A DNA stretch of 64,000 nucleotides from Tubulanus polymorphus (GCF_964204645.1 NC_134027.1:1414485-1478484); one strand, 5' to 3'; shown: positions 1 to 14,478, numbered from the stretch's first letter. Notes: a model not told the origin generated them from the sequence alone. Translations and numbers: made by a program.

Positions 1-1203
1 TTGTGGGCTCGTCTAGAATATACGGGTGGGTCTCGTAGCTTTCAATGAATGTACGTCAGTATATGCATGTATATATCCTTTAACGGGCCTGCGCGCTCGG
101 GTTCGAATCCTATTGAATCAATCTTTTTATCATAGTTTCCACATGGCAATAAAGCTCACACATTCGAATAGTGGATTTCTTCTGTTTATACGACACAATT
201 AAAACCGAAACAGGAATTAATAGTTATTGTATGTTAATGATGAATGTTACTGCATCGATCACGTGTAGGAAGGACCTTTTATTTTCCTCTTTTTCAGCTT
301 TCAGTTTGAATTTTACTTGAATATATACTTCTAAAAATTTATGTTGGCATAGATATTTTCTGTACGATTGCATTGATAAGCAAATTTCAAAACGTTTGAA
401 CTACCACGGGTCGGTTTAAAGTTAGTACCGTAAGAAACGATGTTTTGAATCAATCTGCATCGAATAAGCTCCTAATGCGTAATCTTTATAAATTGTATAC
501 ACGTATAGACGTATAAATGTGTGTAAAATAAAATGGAATTCTATCCATAATTAAATCTCTCCGTTATTGCCTTCCTTGCTTTTCATTTTTTCGTGCTATT
601 GAAAAAATTTCATAATCAATTTAACGGTAGTTGACACGACCATCCGGTTCGTAACCGAGCTCGTTCTATATATATAGGCTGCATATCATAGCCATATATT
701 ATTTTTATTGCTTTTGACAGCTGCACTCTAGTTGTATTTACCCTCTACAACAAATGACGAGAGCTGTTTTCATTCATCCAGGTTTTGATATCAATTTCCA
801 TACATTCGTCGATTTTAATGCGTCACCGAAAAAAGAAAAAACATATAAAACCAGACGGGAAATGTGAGTTTTAGAGAATATGTCAACAAAAAGATCGAAA
901 GGTTCGACTTGAACGCGACGTTTGACGAAGACCATTTTTCAAAATTGTATTGTTTCCCGGAAATAAAATGCGGAAACATTTTTTCAGAAACTTGCGTTAC
1001 TTGGACTTACTTGGACTTTCGCGAGTAGTTATAATCAGTTGGAGCTGAGAGGTTCGCGCGCGCTAAGCAGGCGGCTGCCACACACATGCATACACACAGT
1101 GCGGAGCGCCAGTACTGTTCAAACCGCCGTGAGGAGGACGCTTTAGCGGATTTTTATCAAAGGTTTAATTCGTCGTGTAAAGGTTTATCTATAACTTGAG
1201 ATC
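1..1203. other. Upstream flank of the SLC6 gene
   Basis: No coding region recognised. Near 95-112 there is a tRNA B-box-like GGGTTCGAATCC, probably the 3' part of an old tRNA-derived SINE. The last 200 bases before the start codon are less AT-rich (run GCGCGCGC near 1055) and probably hold the 5' UTR and promoter, but I see no unambiguous core element. Confidence 0.4.
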
Positions 1204-4200
1204 ATGGAAGTGGATCATAAGACTCAAATTTATCCGATGTTGCCGCGAAATAACGGCGAAAATGACGATGAAACCGCGTTAGAAAAAGTCGATGGTGAAA
1301 TTGTTGATACGGGAGGTGATGAAACTGCTGTTGATGTTGTCGGTGATGAAGACGCCGGAGCCCGGTTGACTTGGGGAACGCGTTTTGATTTTCTACTCTC
1401 GACGATCGGTTTCGCCGTCGATTTGGCAAATGTTTGGAGATTTCCGTATTTATGCTATAAAAACGGCGGAGGTAAATGAAATATATCATACAACTACAAA
1501 ACAGTCAACTTTCAACGACACAATTCTTATTTAGTCTTTTACATGAAGCTGTCGTGCACTAGTACATGCACTAGTCACATCGCTTTTAGTCTTTTCTCGC
1601 AAATACAATGAATTAGCGCTAACACGATTCGATCTGGCCACATTTTTTATCAACCAATCCGTTACTGAGCAGCCTAAATAATGTTGTGGCGCAAGTTTTA
1701 GACTTTTCAATCCTATAAACTTCTCAATAATATTGCAGAATTACGTTTTACCCCGATTGTGTTGACAAACTGAAGCAGCGAATATTCAGTTATTTCATTG
1801 TCACTTAAATGAAATAATTGATTTGAAAATTGCTACTAAAGTACATTTGTCCTTAAAATTCATTAATGTCCTTAAATGTTGTACGACTAAGTGGTGAAGA
1901 TAGTTTTCCTTTGTCTATTGAATATGTTCGCAGTTTATATACCCTATAAATATACGACGTATTCGATACAATTTAACCATTCTATTGTTATTACGACGTG
2001 GATATTTTTATTTATTTATCGTGTTGACATCGTATTAAGTGGTGTCAAATGGGATATAATCGAAATAGGCCGTTTAAATATCGTTATTCTAGTATAGGCT
2101 ACTGATATATACATGTGTATAAAAGTGTACGATACATGTGTTACGAGTACAGAAATAAAAAAAAACGAACGTAAACAATTTAGACCTATTTCATAGACAC
2201 TTCAGAGATGACTCAAAACATTGTTACTGAAGAAAGGCTCAGTTACATAGACATCGAAGTAATCCTAACCGGAGCCTAAATTCATGGACGGGATACCAAA
2301 GTTATCGTTGGGGTAAAATCCTCAACCTGTGCCTTGTTATAGACTGGGTATCGAAATCATCCATCTAGGGATGAATCCTTAACCCGGGCCCGGTTTTATA
2401 CACTGGGTATCAAAATTATCCCTTAACCTAGGCCCGGTTTTAATCAAAGTTATCCCTTAATTCGGGCCCGGTTTTATAGTGGTGAATTACAATTGACAAA
2501 TCTTCAAATTTTACCCTTTGGATAGAGATTTTTAAGATGATTATTAAGGTTAAGTTAGTTCTATGACATTTAAAACACGTAAAACATTTCAATTTCAGGT
2601 AAAGTGAGGTATTTTTAATCAAATATTGACGGTTGCTTTTCTACCGCTCACTGGCCTAAATTTTCATGGTGTTATTTGTTTGAATAAATGTGTAATCGTT
2701 CAATCATTAACCTCAATTTCAAAAGCCCCAAAAACGGTACAAAAACCCGATGAGGCCATTATGTTATCATCGTTGATAGGCATATAATATGTTTGTTGAC
2801 ATTTCTTTCACTTTTTTCTCCGCAAAACGACGATCTTGTTATCATACATTCAGTTTGTCTGAGTACTCGACCTATAACCGTAAATAACACCAAAAAAATA
2901 TTCGCCTATTCCTCCCCAGATTATTAAAGTCTCAGTGGTATTTTTCCCTGAAAAGCAATGCCTTTATCGTGAACTCGCTAAATTTAAGATATTTATTTCC
3001 CTATATGATTTACCAGAATTGCCTTAATTTGTCTCAATAAATGTGGTAAAACCTTCAGATCTAGCCTTCACCCAGTTTAAATACTGTAGCTCAAGTGCGT
3101 TAATTAGTGTAGAACTATCTGCTATCTTGGCATTAAATAGGTTTTCAAGGCATTCCTATCGCAATGGCCAAGAATAAAACCATGTCAGTGAATGTGACCA
3201 AAAAACCATCAGACGTGATACGTGCAAACCCGATCTGCTGGTGACTGCTTGTAAAACTCAAGCGTGCATTGATTAATGTTTTCCGTTGGACTTTTTGCCT
3301 CCTCAAAAACTCAAGCTTCAACCTGGCCCACTGACATTGTTTGCAATCGCGAACCGCCCAGCTGTGGTGCTAGTAAGGACCCTAGTCGCAAGAACAGTGC
3401 CAAATAGGTCAACAGAAAATGTGTGCCGTGGTTCCAGATGTTCCTGAATAGCATTGAACTATTGATTGAGTTCTGCTTTTATTTGTAAATCCGTAAACAA
3501 AAGACAACGTGAAAAAGGCACAAACCACATTATGTCACTCAATCCTAACCTATATACAGACGAAGCCTTTTAATGCGAGGAAGAATAAATGAACATCAAT
3601 ATACACAACAGTTGGTTTGACATTAATGTGTATATACCAAGAATTCACACGATCTACGAACAAATTATCATAATGTACGTGAACAATAGTGCAACCTGAA
3701 ATCTCGAACTGGATAATTCCTGCTATTTATCTCTAGGTCACATGTTCATTAACTCAACAGCGTTAATTGCCTTAATTAACACGATGTGAAATGATAAATC
3801 CGTTCCAACAACAGTTAATCGGTATTATAGGAGATTCAGGTTTTCGAATTGATGGGGGTAACTCTTTAGATTTTACAGCATTCGTTCGTCCGTACAAAAT
3901 ATATATTTATAGATATTATGATGACAATAAAATATATTACGAATTGCAAATGGTAGTAGATCAGGAGACGATTCCTGGGGCCCAAATGCGCAGTCACTCT
4001 ATTTAAGATCAGTCTATGACCATTTGAGCCCCTCGCCAATCTAAAAAAAAGATTTGTTAAAGTTTTAGGGCTGAAGGCCTGACTGCACACGTCGGCCCCA
4101 GTCTTATCGTGGGTGTGGAACTGAGTATCTACAAATTGAGCCCAACGGAGACATTTCAAAATCCTTCGCACAATCAGGTTAAGCCTATAAAATGCCTTTT

Positions 4201-7200
4201 TATCGCACTTTTTCGTCAAATCGATCAACGACTACGTTTTATTTCACTTAATTCGTATGTCAGGAACTGAAGTGGAGTTTTTATCACAGTTTGTCTGGGT
4301 GAATTGAAATCAATAAACACAGACATCTGTTTGAACAGTCGTCTTCTGTATTTTACGTGCTGTATTTTACAACCGCTGGTTTTTGTCACAGAGTATATTC
4401 TTTCATTGAACGTATGACAGGTTACGGTGTATTTCAATGGTGCCAATGGCACAGATAGAAAATGCTAAACCAGTTCTAATCAACCTATATAAACTCTATC
4501 TCTCAATGTCAATATGCCTTCATTAAACGGTTGTTCACCCGCTTAGTCACGTCACGTAGTTAAAAATATATATTCGAAGTGCCTCGACTTTTTCATAATT
4601 CAACAATTCATGCTTCATTTTTTAATTGTGTTTTTGATTGGATTGAGGATTTGAACGTTGGCTAAATAAGTTCATCTTGAACTTGATTTTTAAACTACCA
4701 AATTTATAAATTATCCAAATATTGGATTGAATTTTCTACTAAGTCTTTGGTATAGTTTTCATTGATTATTGATTAACCGAGAAACTACTAGCGAACCTGG
4801 CGGATCCTCACGTGCCACAAGTGGAATCCTCGATTGCCGCAGTAGTTGATGATGTCCTACTGCACACTAGCGACACCGTATGATCCTCGATTGCCACAAG
4901 TGGAATCCTCGATTGCCGCAGTAACGTCGATAGTTACTGTTCATTAGTTCTTCCTAATTTCAATAATATCGAAATCTTTATTATTGATCATTTGAAATTC
5001 AACGGTATTTTGTCTATATTCGAAACAGGTGCTTTCCTTATACCGTATTTCTCAATGATGTTATTCGGAGCTCTACCTCTGTTCTACATGGAGTTGATTT
5101 TGGGTCAGTATCACCGAGAAGGCGTCATCAGTCTCTGGAAGATAGGTCCCATATTCAAAGGTAAAATTCCACTAGTTCGGGGATATTTGCAGCGGTCGAT
5201 CCAGAGGAACTTCTGAGACTTAAGTCCATCAAACTTTTTCATTTTGCAAACTAAAATTATTGATGCATTTCAGTGCGATAGTGACCCTAATATTGCCTTT
5301 TTGCATATCAAAGTGCCATTTTTGGATGAGACAAGTCCTTCAAAATTGTCCTCTGGGTCCCCTTGGTTTGGCTAAATTTGTTAATTTGTAACGTGCAAAA
5401 CATATCCGTAGTTAAGGAAGCATCCTGGGGACATTTCTATTAAAAAAATTTTTTTCTCAGTTAAAAGCGATTTTTGAGGTTTACAAACTCGCGATTAACC
5501 TCGAAATTATTTTTAACAGACATGTCCCCAGGACGTTTCCGTGCGCACTGATACAAGCAGTTTAACCGAAAAATTCTCATAAACTTTCAGGAATCGGATG
5601 GTGCGCCTGTTTGATCAGTTTGTACGTGTCATTCTACTACAATGTAGTGATATCGTGGTCGATGCAATACCTCTTCGCTTCGTTCACCCTAAACAAGTTA
5701 CCATGGACATCGTGTGGTAACTGGTGGAATACGCCTTACTGCTGGGACGCCTACGCCCCTGATATCCATCAGAATGTATCCGCCAACGGAACTATAAACT
5801 CAACATTACCTTACAACCAAACTACGCAACATATCCATCTTAATAGTACATTTGGGGTTTCTCCAGCTGCCGAATATTTTGAGTAAGTTTCGTCGGAGAA
5901 ATTTGGTAATTTAGTAATTTCGAATGGAACGGGATATTTTGTTGAATCAATGGCGAGTAATTTCAGTTGATAATCTGTTGATATTCTAATTGAAGTAAAA
6001 ACTACGGTTATAGGGAAAATCTGTAAGGCAGTAGTGACCTTTCGACTTAATTTATTACTAGCCATTTTTCAAAATGATTCATCATGCAAGAATTGAGTAG
6101 AAGAAAAGAATCTTGCCCGGACTTTTGCCCACTTCATGATGTAAATCTCTGCATGCTACTTTGGACATTTGTGAATCGAAAATATTTTTTTCAAAAATTT
6201 TCCATCAGGAGGTCAGTATTAAGTCTACATCTGAGTGAAGGAATACACGATTTGGGAACGCCAAAATGGCAGCTAGCTGGTTGTACGCTGCTAGTATTCA
6301 TCCTACTGTACTTTAGTTTGTTCAAGGGCGTCAAATCTATGGGTAAGGTAAGGATTTATCAGATATATAAGGTATTAAGTTGTTTGATTGGCTATAGAAC
6401 CACGATGAGCTTAGACTAGACTAAATTCAATTCTTGTTTTTGTATGGATCATCATAGAAATATTATGTTGTTTTGTTTGCAGGCTGTTTGGGTGACAGCT
6501 ACGATGCCGTACGTGGTCCTGTTGATCTTACTGGTTCGAGGTGTTCTATTAGAAGGCGCTAAAGAAGGAATTCTCTACTTCATCACGCCTAAAATTGATC
6601 GCCTTGGCGATGCTTCGGTAGGGCTCTTATGAAGGTGCCCCAAAGTATTTTTACTCACTGCATCATACGCAGGTTTAAAGTTTCTTTTTGCCGATTAGGG
6701 GGGAGTGTGAAAATGAATAGCGCCACGAATTAAACAGTGGGCTTTTGAGTAGAAATACTTCAACAGATAAGGTGCTGCTGCTGAAGGGTTGGCAATTCAT
6801 GAGGGGTTTTCAATAACTACACCCACCCCTCACCCTCCTGGAAGTATAAAGGTACCCAAAAGTCGGAGATCCGGATGAGCCCCTAAAAACCAGAAAGTTT
6901 GAGATCCTACAGTGACTTACGTAAAATGTATAAGTTAGAAGATACGCTCGAACTTGTAAATAACATATACTGTATACCTATGAAACCGACGTTGAAATAG
7001 AACATAACAAAAGTAAAAGAAATATATAGTGTCTTTTTATGAGACTGAGACTATCATCTGGCGGGTTTCTCCGTTAACTGATGCAGAACAAAGTTCATCC
7101 AGGCGGAACTGGGGGAATTTTATAAATAACCGCTTTATACTTGACAGCTCGATGGATGGATGAGTTTATAGACGCAACCGCAGTAACACACAAAAAACTC

Positions 7201-10200
7201 TGTCAGTGATACATTCTATATTTAAACTGCCATAGAAAAAAATGTCAAGGTTAATTTCAGGCGTTCAAGAATAATAGGTTTTGCTCTTCATGGCAATAAT
7301 TCATTAGATTGCTGTGCCAAATTGCACAGCTGTAAAGGCAACATATGACTAATTTGGTTCGTTACGAGATGTAAACTCACTTTTAGTTCCAACGTTTATC
7401 TTTTAACTTATGTTCATTTCGTAAAGAAAACTAAATGTTTCTATTCATCTGTGTTTTATCTGGGAAATTTCACCGTCAAAATGTTACATAACAATCGAAG
7501 GAAACCGAATTCCGAGGGTTTCAATGTTTGTCTCGTTATTTTCAGGTATGGATCGATGCGGCTGTTCAGATATTCTATTCAGTCGGTGCCGGGTTCGGGG
7601 TTCACATCGCCTACAGCAGTTATAATAACTTCAATAATAATTGTTACAGGTAAACTATACCATCAGAAGTGTGGTGGCCGAACGGTTAGAGTCACCGACT
7701 TGAACCTGGGTCGTTCTACGGGTTCGATTCCCGTTAATGACATTGGTTATATTGTTCGTTGCCTGTACTTTGTATGAGAATATGTTGTTCTTTACTTACT
7801 TTTTCAACTTTTTCGCTCGGCTCAGCATCCGTATGACCAGATTCTTTATATGAGTATAACCGTCTTTAAGCGGTCATCCTTTTTCCTTCATCGACTTTCA
7901 CTCCCTGAGCCATAAACACTAGGACCTATAGGTGCATAGTCATTATCTTGGGTCTTACCAAAAATCCATAATGAAAGACTACTAGTATTTTATGAATGTT
8001 TGCTGTAACCTGGACGTAAATCTGATTATATTGCAATGTTTTTCAGGGACTGTTTATGCGCGTGTGTAGTGAACAGTTTCACCAGTATATTCTCAGGATT
8101 CGTGATATTCTCCTATTTGGGATTCATGGCTCAGTCGAAAGGAGTGAGCATTGATAATGTCGTAGCTGATGGTAAGAACAGAGAATCTTCTAATTCCCCT
8201 AAATTTGAACATAAATCATTAAAAACGTGCTAATTAAATATCATTTTTTAATTTCCAAGCTTCATTTGTGTGTTTACCTGTATACATGGTGTGAGTGTCG
8301 AATGCTTCTGGTTAAAACGGCTTGGATCACCGACCCATGGTCTCACCTTAAAGCCCGAACATCTTCTTGTTACATTTTCCTACATTATATCATTCATTCC
8401 TATTTGATAACCTCCAATAATGCATCTTTTTCATGAAAATAAATTTCAATTTCGACACTGAATAAACTCCCCTAACCATCGTCGTCTTGATGTTCGATAT
8501 TTTCTAGGTCCAGGTCTGGTGTTCATCGTTTATCCGGAAGCTATTGCCACATTGCCCGGCTCACAGGTTTGGTCGGTCATATTCTTCATCATGTTACTGA
8601 CCCTAGGACTGGATAGCTCTGTAAGTGTTTATAAGCAGAAAGGTTTTTGTTTAGATGTTGCCACGTTCGTCAGGACCTCGCAGATGAAGCCCCGCCTGGA
8701 CCAGTTCCACAGTTGTGGATTTGCCCAATATTTTCATGGCCAGAAGCCAGTTGCGCAGTCATTATCTAGATTTAAGACCAGTCTAGGATCATTTTGGTTC
8801 TATAGCCAATCTAGCTGACAATATTTGAGCAGTCTTGAGATTCAAGACACGTTTGGACTAAATTGACGACTGCACAACTGATTCATACCCTGAAGTCGAA
8901 ATTCAGCGAACATAGAGTATTATTTTTTAAAGTCGTCATAAAATGGAATGATAATATGAAATTCTATTTGTAGTTCGGCGGTTTGGAAGCTATCTTAACG
9001 GCAATTCGAGATGAATTTAAACCACAATTCGCCAAATTGAAATACAGTCGAGAACTCGCGACTTTCGTGTTGTGCGTTATATCGTTTATGTTCTCTTTAA
9101 TTAACGTCACTTACGTAAGTTTTCACGGTTTTAAGTTACGGCTGGTGCCAAATGGGTCCGTGCCAGTTTGACGCTCGCCGTATCGGTCCGGCCAAAAACG
9201 TTGGACTACAAGGCCTGTATGTTAAATTGAATGGATTTTGTTTTTAGGGTGGAGTATATGTAGTAACTCTAATGGATACTTACGCAGCCGGCACGTCAAT
9301 CTTATTCGTCTCATTAACTCAATGTATCGCGGTTTCCTGGGTTTACGGTACGTAACGCTAAACAAAAATGATGATACCTTGTTTCTCCGCAGCGGCCGGG
9401 TCTTTTTTGTAAAATATGATAAAATTTATAAACAGTTCATTTCTATAGCGGCCGGGTCTGTTATGGTAAAATTGATCACGATTTTAAAAAAAGTAATGTA
9501 TAGGGTAGATAGGCGGCCGGCCGGGTCAATATCTAAGCTCAGCAGAGCGGAGAAACAACGTATCAATTTTGTTTAGCCTAAAAATGTCTTATCAGTGTTA
9601 GTGTTATCTCTAGATCAGCCCGATTTACGATATATATTTGTTAGAAATATAATTCTATTGTGAGACTTCTTAAAAGACCCCGACATAAGGGTCCTATTAA
9701 CTTGTAAGCGAATTCGGTGCCAAAATGAAAAACAATTCTTAAGATGATTTTCATTCGTATCCTAGGTTTACACAATTTCTGCAACGACGCTAAAACGATG
9801 TTAGGATTTGTTCCGGGAATATATTGGAGGGTTTGTTGGAAGATCATTAGTCCTGTATTCATATTGGTAAGTGTTCGAAAATTCCGTAAGGGGGCGTTAT
9901 CCGGTAATCTAAAAGGCTTTATAGACGGTCGCGGTCTGCAGCGGAACACAGTTCCCAGATATCGATTAAATTTGACACGAAGAGTGAAAATATCGGAAAT
10001 AAACTGATTTTAAAAACGAAATCTTTAGAGTCAAAACTAAACCGACAACTGTTGAAACCGATTGTTAAATTCTGATCATTTTCGGATATTATTTTGTTTT
10101 GTAGGTAATAGTAATCTACAGTTTCTCGTCGCATACACCGCTAGTGTACGCGAAGGGAACCGGTAAATATTTATATCCTTCCTGGGCGAATGGTGTCGGA

Positions 10201-11279
10201 TGGTTTATAACACTATCCAGTATCATTCTACTTCCGTCGTTCGCTGTTTTCATCGCAGTTAAAATGAAAGCTACAAATGGGAAACAGGTAATCTGAATAT
10301 GGACGCATGTTTGCATCCTCCCCCGGCAGGGATTCGAACCTGATGGCATCGAGATTGCCACGGCATGAAACCCTGCCATAATCGACCGTGTGCGCAGATA
10401 CATGCGCAGTTCAGATGACGTTTTATTTTAGCCCGGGTTTTCCCATTTATAGTTCTTCCTTGAAATTTGCCTCAACGATTATACAACGAGCAATCTGATT
10501 GGTGCCGCCAGTTTTCGTTCGGAAAGCTGCGCATGTACCTGCGCACCCGGTCTACTGATGCAGGGGTTCGTGCCGTGGCTGAGTGTAGCGATGCCATCAG
10601 GTTCGAGTCCCGGCAGAGGGAGGATGGGTGTTTGGGAATCTGTGGGTCTTAAACATTTGTTTAGGGTAAATCGATTTGACAAGAGCAAGCGTTTTGGCAG
10701 TATACTGAAATACTCCTTTCATGAATTTTCGACAAAATTCTGCCTTTGTTTTAGAGAATTTGGCTCTTATATATCTTAGATATTTCTACGACAATATTTT
10801 GCCATCTTAGGTATAGAGTACCTTCAAATGAATGGGCCATTATTCGGATCTCATAACACCTCCTGGATCCTGCTATATACGATGTTAAAACGTTCGGTCT
10901 TGTCGATTCCTCGCTGAAGACGTCCTTGTTTTCTCCACTTATTCGCCACCTAATGATATGCAAATGCGTTGAAAATATGTAAATGTTATGTTTCAGCGTT
11001 TGGCATTGTGTATCAGTCCGACCTCAGATCACGATAGTATTCGACAGGGAAAACCAATTAAGAGATTCAATGTAAGTTTTACACGTAAAGGTCCTTGTAA
11101 TTACGGGGATCCAGCAATTTCCCTACAAACAGTCCGTTCCATTCAAGGCTTTATTCGAACCAGGATCCAGTTTTCAGGACAGTGACAGTAACAAACCACG
11201 TTTTAATCAGAGTTGTTTATGAAATCTAAATGTACATTTTCATTTTGTTTTACAGTATCGTCATTGGATAACAATTTGA
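1204..11279 (+). CDS. slc6a3-like: SLC6 sodium-dependent monoamine transporter, dopamine/noradrenaline-type, 14 exons, 643 aa
   Basis: Na+/Cl- coupled plasma-membrane symporter expected to clear a catecholamine-type amine. Coding exons: 1204-1471, 5029-5160, 5591-5882, 6209-6347, 6483-6617, 7546-7649, 8047-8171, 8508-8620, 8974-9114, 9248-9347, 9766-9866, 10105-10287, 10997-11071, 11256-11279. All junctions are GT-AG and the total, 1932 nt, keeps frame. TM1 reads [20 protein letters not shown], as in vertebrate DAT; Asp73 is the amine-binding acidic residue of this family. TM6 has [11 protein letters not shown]8 has LTLGLDSS (sodium site 2). The large extracellular loop has the conserved cysteine pair ([11 protein letters not shown]) and five N-x-S/T sequons. 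The C-terminus RHWITI matches the RHWLKV/QHWLAI PDZ ends of DAT/NET. TM1 and TM3 wording favours DAT/NET over SERT; substrate is inferred. An AATAAA lies near 11648. Confidence 0.95.
2280..2475 (+). repeat. Degenerate monomers of the 57-bp repeat family
   Basis: In intron 1 of the transporter, phrases such as GGGTATCAAAATTATCCC and GCCCGGTTTTATA recur about four times. They match the 57-bp unit tandemly arrayed at 42021-42466 and a short stretch at 40975-41080, but are more diverged. Confidence 0.6.
4795..4935 (+). repeat. Dispersed 'cctcgattgccgcagtag' repeat
   Basis: Within intron 1 just upstream of exon 2, the phrase AAGTGGAATCCTCGATTGCC occurs twice with 'gcacactagcgacacc' between. Related text is at 18018-18110, 35505-35550, 37225-37260 and in the 58-bp array at 38.5-39.2 kb. 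Confidence 0.55.
7665..7745 (+). repeat. tRNA-like / tRNA-derived SINE head in SLC6 intron 6
   Basis: A box TGGCCGAACGG and B box GGGTTCGATTCC are correctly spaced, and the T arm ACGGG-TTCGATT-CCCGT pairs perfectly. The would-be acceptor strands (5' AGTGTGG, 3' TAATGAC) do not pair and no clean anticodon stem forms. It therefore looks like a SINE or tRNA pseudogene rather than a working tRNA. Confidence 0.55.
8686..8890 (+). repeat. Dispersed 'AAGACCAGTCTA' element (intron 8 copy)
   Basis: Fairly complete copy of an element seen a dozen or more times in the window. It opens with CAGTTCCACAGTTGTG, contains AAGACCAGTCTAGGATCATT and GGTTCTATAGCCAATCTA, and ends GACTGCACAACTG. The ends are imperfect inverted copies, so a MITE-like DNA element is likely. 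Confidence 0.6.
9379..9558. mobile_element. Small inverted-repeat element with CGGCCGGGTC motifs
   Basis: Perfect 12-bp inverted ends TTGTTTCTCCGC (9379-9390) and GCGGAGAAACAA (9547-9558) enclose three copies of CGGCCGGGTC in otherwise AT-rich DNA. It lies in SLC6 intron 10. No coding capacity. Confidence 0.5.
10309..10413 (-). mobile_element. tRNA-derived SINE copy, minus orientation
   Basis: Reads on the - strand from GCGCATGTATCTGCGCAC through GATGCCATCAGGTTCGAATC to a GGGGGAGGATG end. The B box GGTTCGAATCC is intact. It begins about 20 bases past the donor of SLC6 exon 12 and matches the plus-oriented copy at 10528-10632. Confidence 0.65.
10528..10632 (+). mobile_element. tRNA-derived SINE copy, plus orientation
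   Basis: GCGCATGTACCTGCGCACCC, then GATGCCATCAGGTTCGAGTC and CAGAGGGAGGATG. About 105 bp, homologous to the minus copy 115 bp upstream, so the intron can form a long SINE hairpin. Its 3' part is the unit amplified at 21.3-21.8 kb. Confidence 0.65.
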
Positions 11280-11647
11280 AACGTCAGTAGTGATGGCGCG
11301 GATCACGTAAAAGCGATATGTAACTTCTAGATCCAGTTCCACGTTTGTTGGTTAAGATCTGACTCATGAGCAATGGAACGTCACAGTTGAACCGAGTCCT
11401 CAATACAGGTCAACTGTTGACTCAACATTTGAAAATAAGCTCACACTAGGCTTCTCACTTAATCGGCATTACTGTGGAACGGGTTTCTGGAAATGGACTA
11501 ATTCTTACTGGAAAGTCGAATTCAACCCGCAGCTGTCGTCGTCGAACCGGGTCCGCAAATTATATCTCCCTTTGAATTTATACTATGTATATACTTCAAT
11601 ATTCATATTTGTATATTTGAAATGATTATTGAGTTTTGTATATTGAA

Positions 11648-11653
11648 AATAAA
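11648..11653 (+). terminator. Probable poly(A) signal of the SLC6 gene
   Basis: AATAAA about 370 bases past the stop codon, in AT-rich DNA; the first canonical hexamer I noticed downstream. Assignment is by position only. Confidence 0.45.
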
Positions 11654-11841
11654 ATACATATCCAAAAGAATCAAAGTCGTTCGAAACAAGATATTTATTC
11701 TGCTCAACTATTTAGGTATGTTAGGAATAGCTAAAAGAACAAGGCGGACCAATGCACAGTTCCATCGCCGGGTTCGAACCTAGGACACCCGTATCTTTCT
11801 CTTCGTATTGTATTGAAAATTCTACCGAATTCTATACAAAA

Positions 11842-12337
11842 GATCTATTGTGAATTTAGTTCACTGAAAATCCAATAGAGGGAGTAAATCCTAGAAATAC
11901 CCTTTAGACCCTCCAGAAAATTACAAAAACCTCCCGAAATGAAACAAGACCTTTATCAAAACACACCTACGTATTCAAAACATATTCAAATTAGTCGTAA
12001 ATAAATAAATTAGGCAACGTAATTATTTGTCTAACGTTTTTGAACTTATTTAGAAACGACTGGAATTGAATTTGAATCATGTATTTATCGCACTGTCTGA
12101 ATAGACATGAAAATTCCAGTCGTTTCTAAATAAGTTCAAAAACGTTAGACAAATAATTACGTTACCTAATTAACTAATTTAGGAGTAATTTGAAATGGTT
12201 TTGAATACATAGATGTATTTTGAACACTGCTAACTATTATTTCGGGAGGTTTTTGTAATTCCCTAGGGGGTCTAAAGGGTATTTCGATGTTTTACTCCTT
12301 CTGGCGGATTTTCAGTGAACTAAAATCACAATTGATC
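11842..12337. mobile_element. Foldback (long inverted repeat) element, about 496 bp
   Basis: The ends are near-perfect inverted copies: GATCTATTGTGAATTTAGTT at the left and the complement of AACTAAAATCACAATTGATC at the right. Inner arms 12011-12067 and 12112-12170 pair almost base for base around a loop of about 44 bases. No open frame. The form is that of a non-autonomous foldback MITE. Confidence 0.8.
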
Positions 12338-12711
12338 CATTGTGTTGAATTGCGAGTATAAACTTGTAATAATGATATCAGAAACCAGGCTTGGATTTAG
12401 GACCAGTCTAAGCTCATTTTAGTTCCATAACCAATCTAACAACTTAAGACCAGTTTAAGCTCAGTTTGGTTCCATAGCCAATCTAACAATCAATTTAAGA
12501 CTACAATAAGGTATATAATTTGGGTTCTATTACCAATTTAAGTGAATAAATTAAGACCAGTCTAAAGTAAGGCCATATTCTCATCGAATCTACGTCACAA
12601 TAAATGTGCCACTTGATCCATAATTTCAAGCAGCAATCTAATGAATTATTTTACTAGGATTAGTTTTACAAAATTAAAGTACATCATAGACTTAAGTATC
12701 GATTCTGGAAT

Positions 12712-12717
12712 TTTATT
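12712..12717 (-). terminator. Poly(A) signal of the Kunitz gene
   Basis: AATAAA on the - strand, ten bases past the stop codon in exon 4. Its position supports the inferred short last exon. Confidence 0.65.
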
Positions 12718-12726
12718 TTCACATTT

Positions 12727-14478
<1,752 letters not shown>

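Larger units (their letters stand above)
11280..12711. other. Convergent intergenic region between SLC6 and the Kunitz gene
   Basis: Holds the SLC6 3' UTR, a B-box-like GGGTTCGAACC at about 11770, the 496-bp foldback at 11842-12337, and copies of the AAGACCAGTCTA family at about 12385-12570. No gene recognised. Confidence 0.6.

Noticed and set aside
7665-7745. Functional tRNA gene
   Set aside because: A and B boxes are present but acceptor and anticodon stems do not pair; a SINE head fits better.
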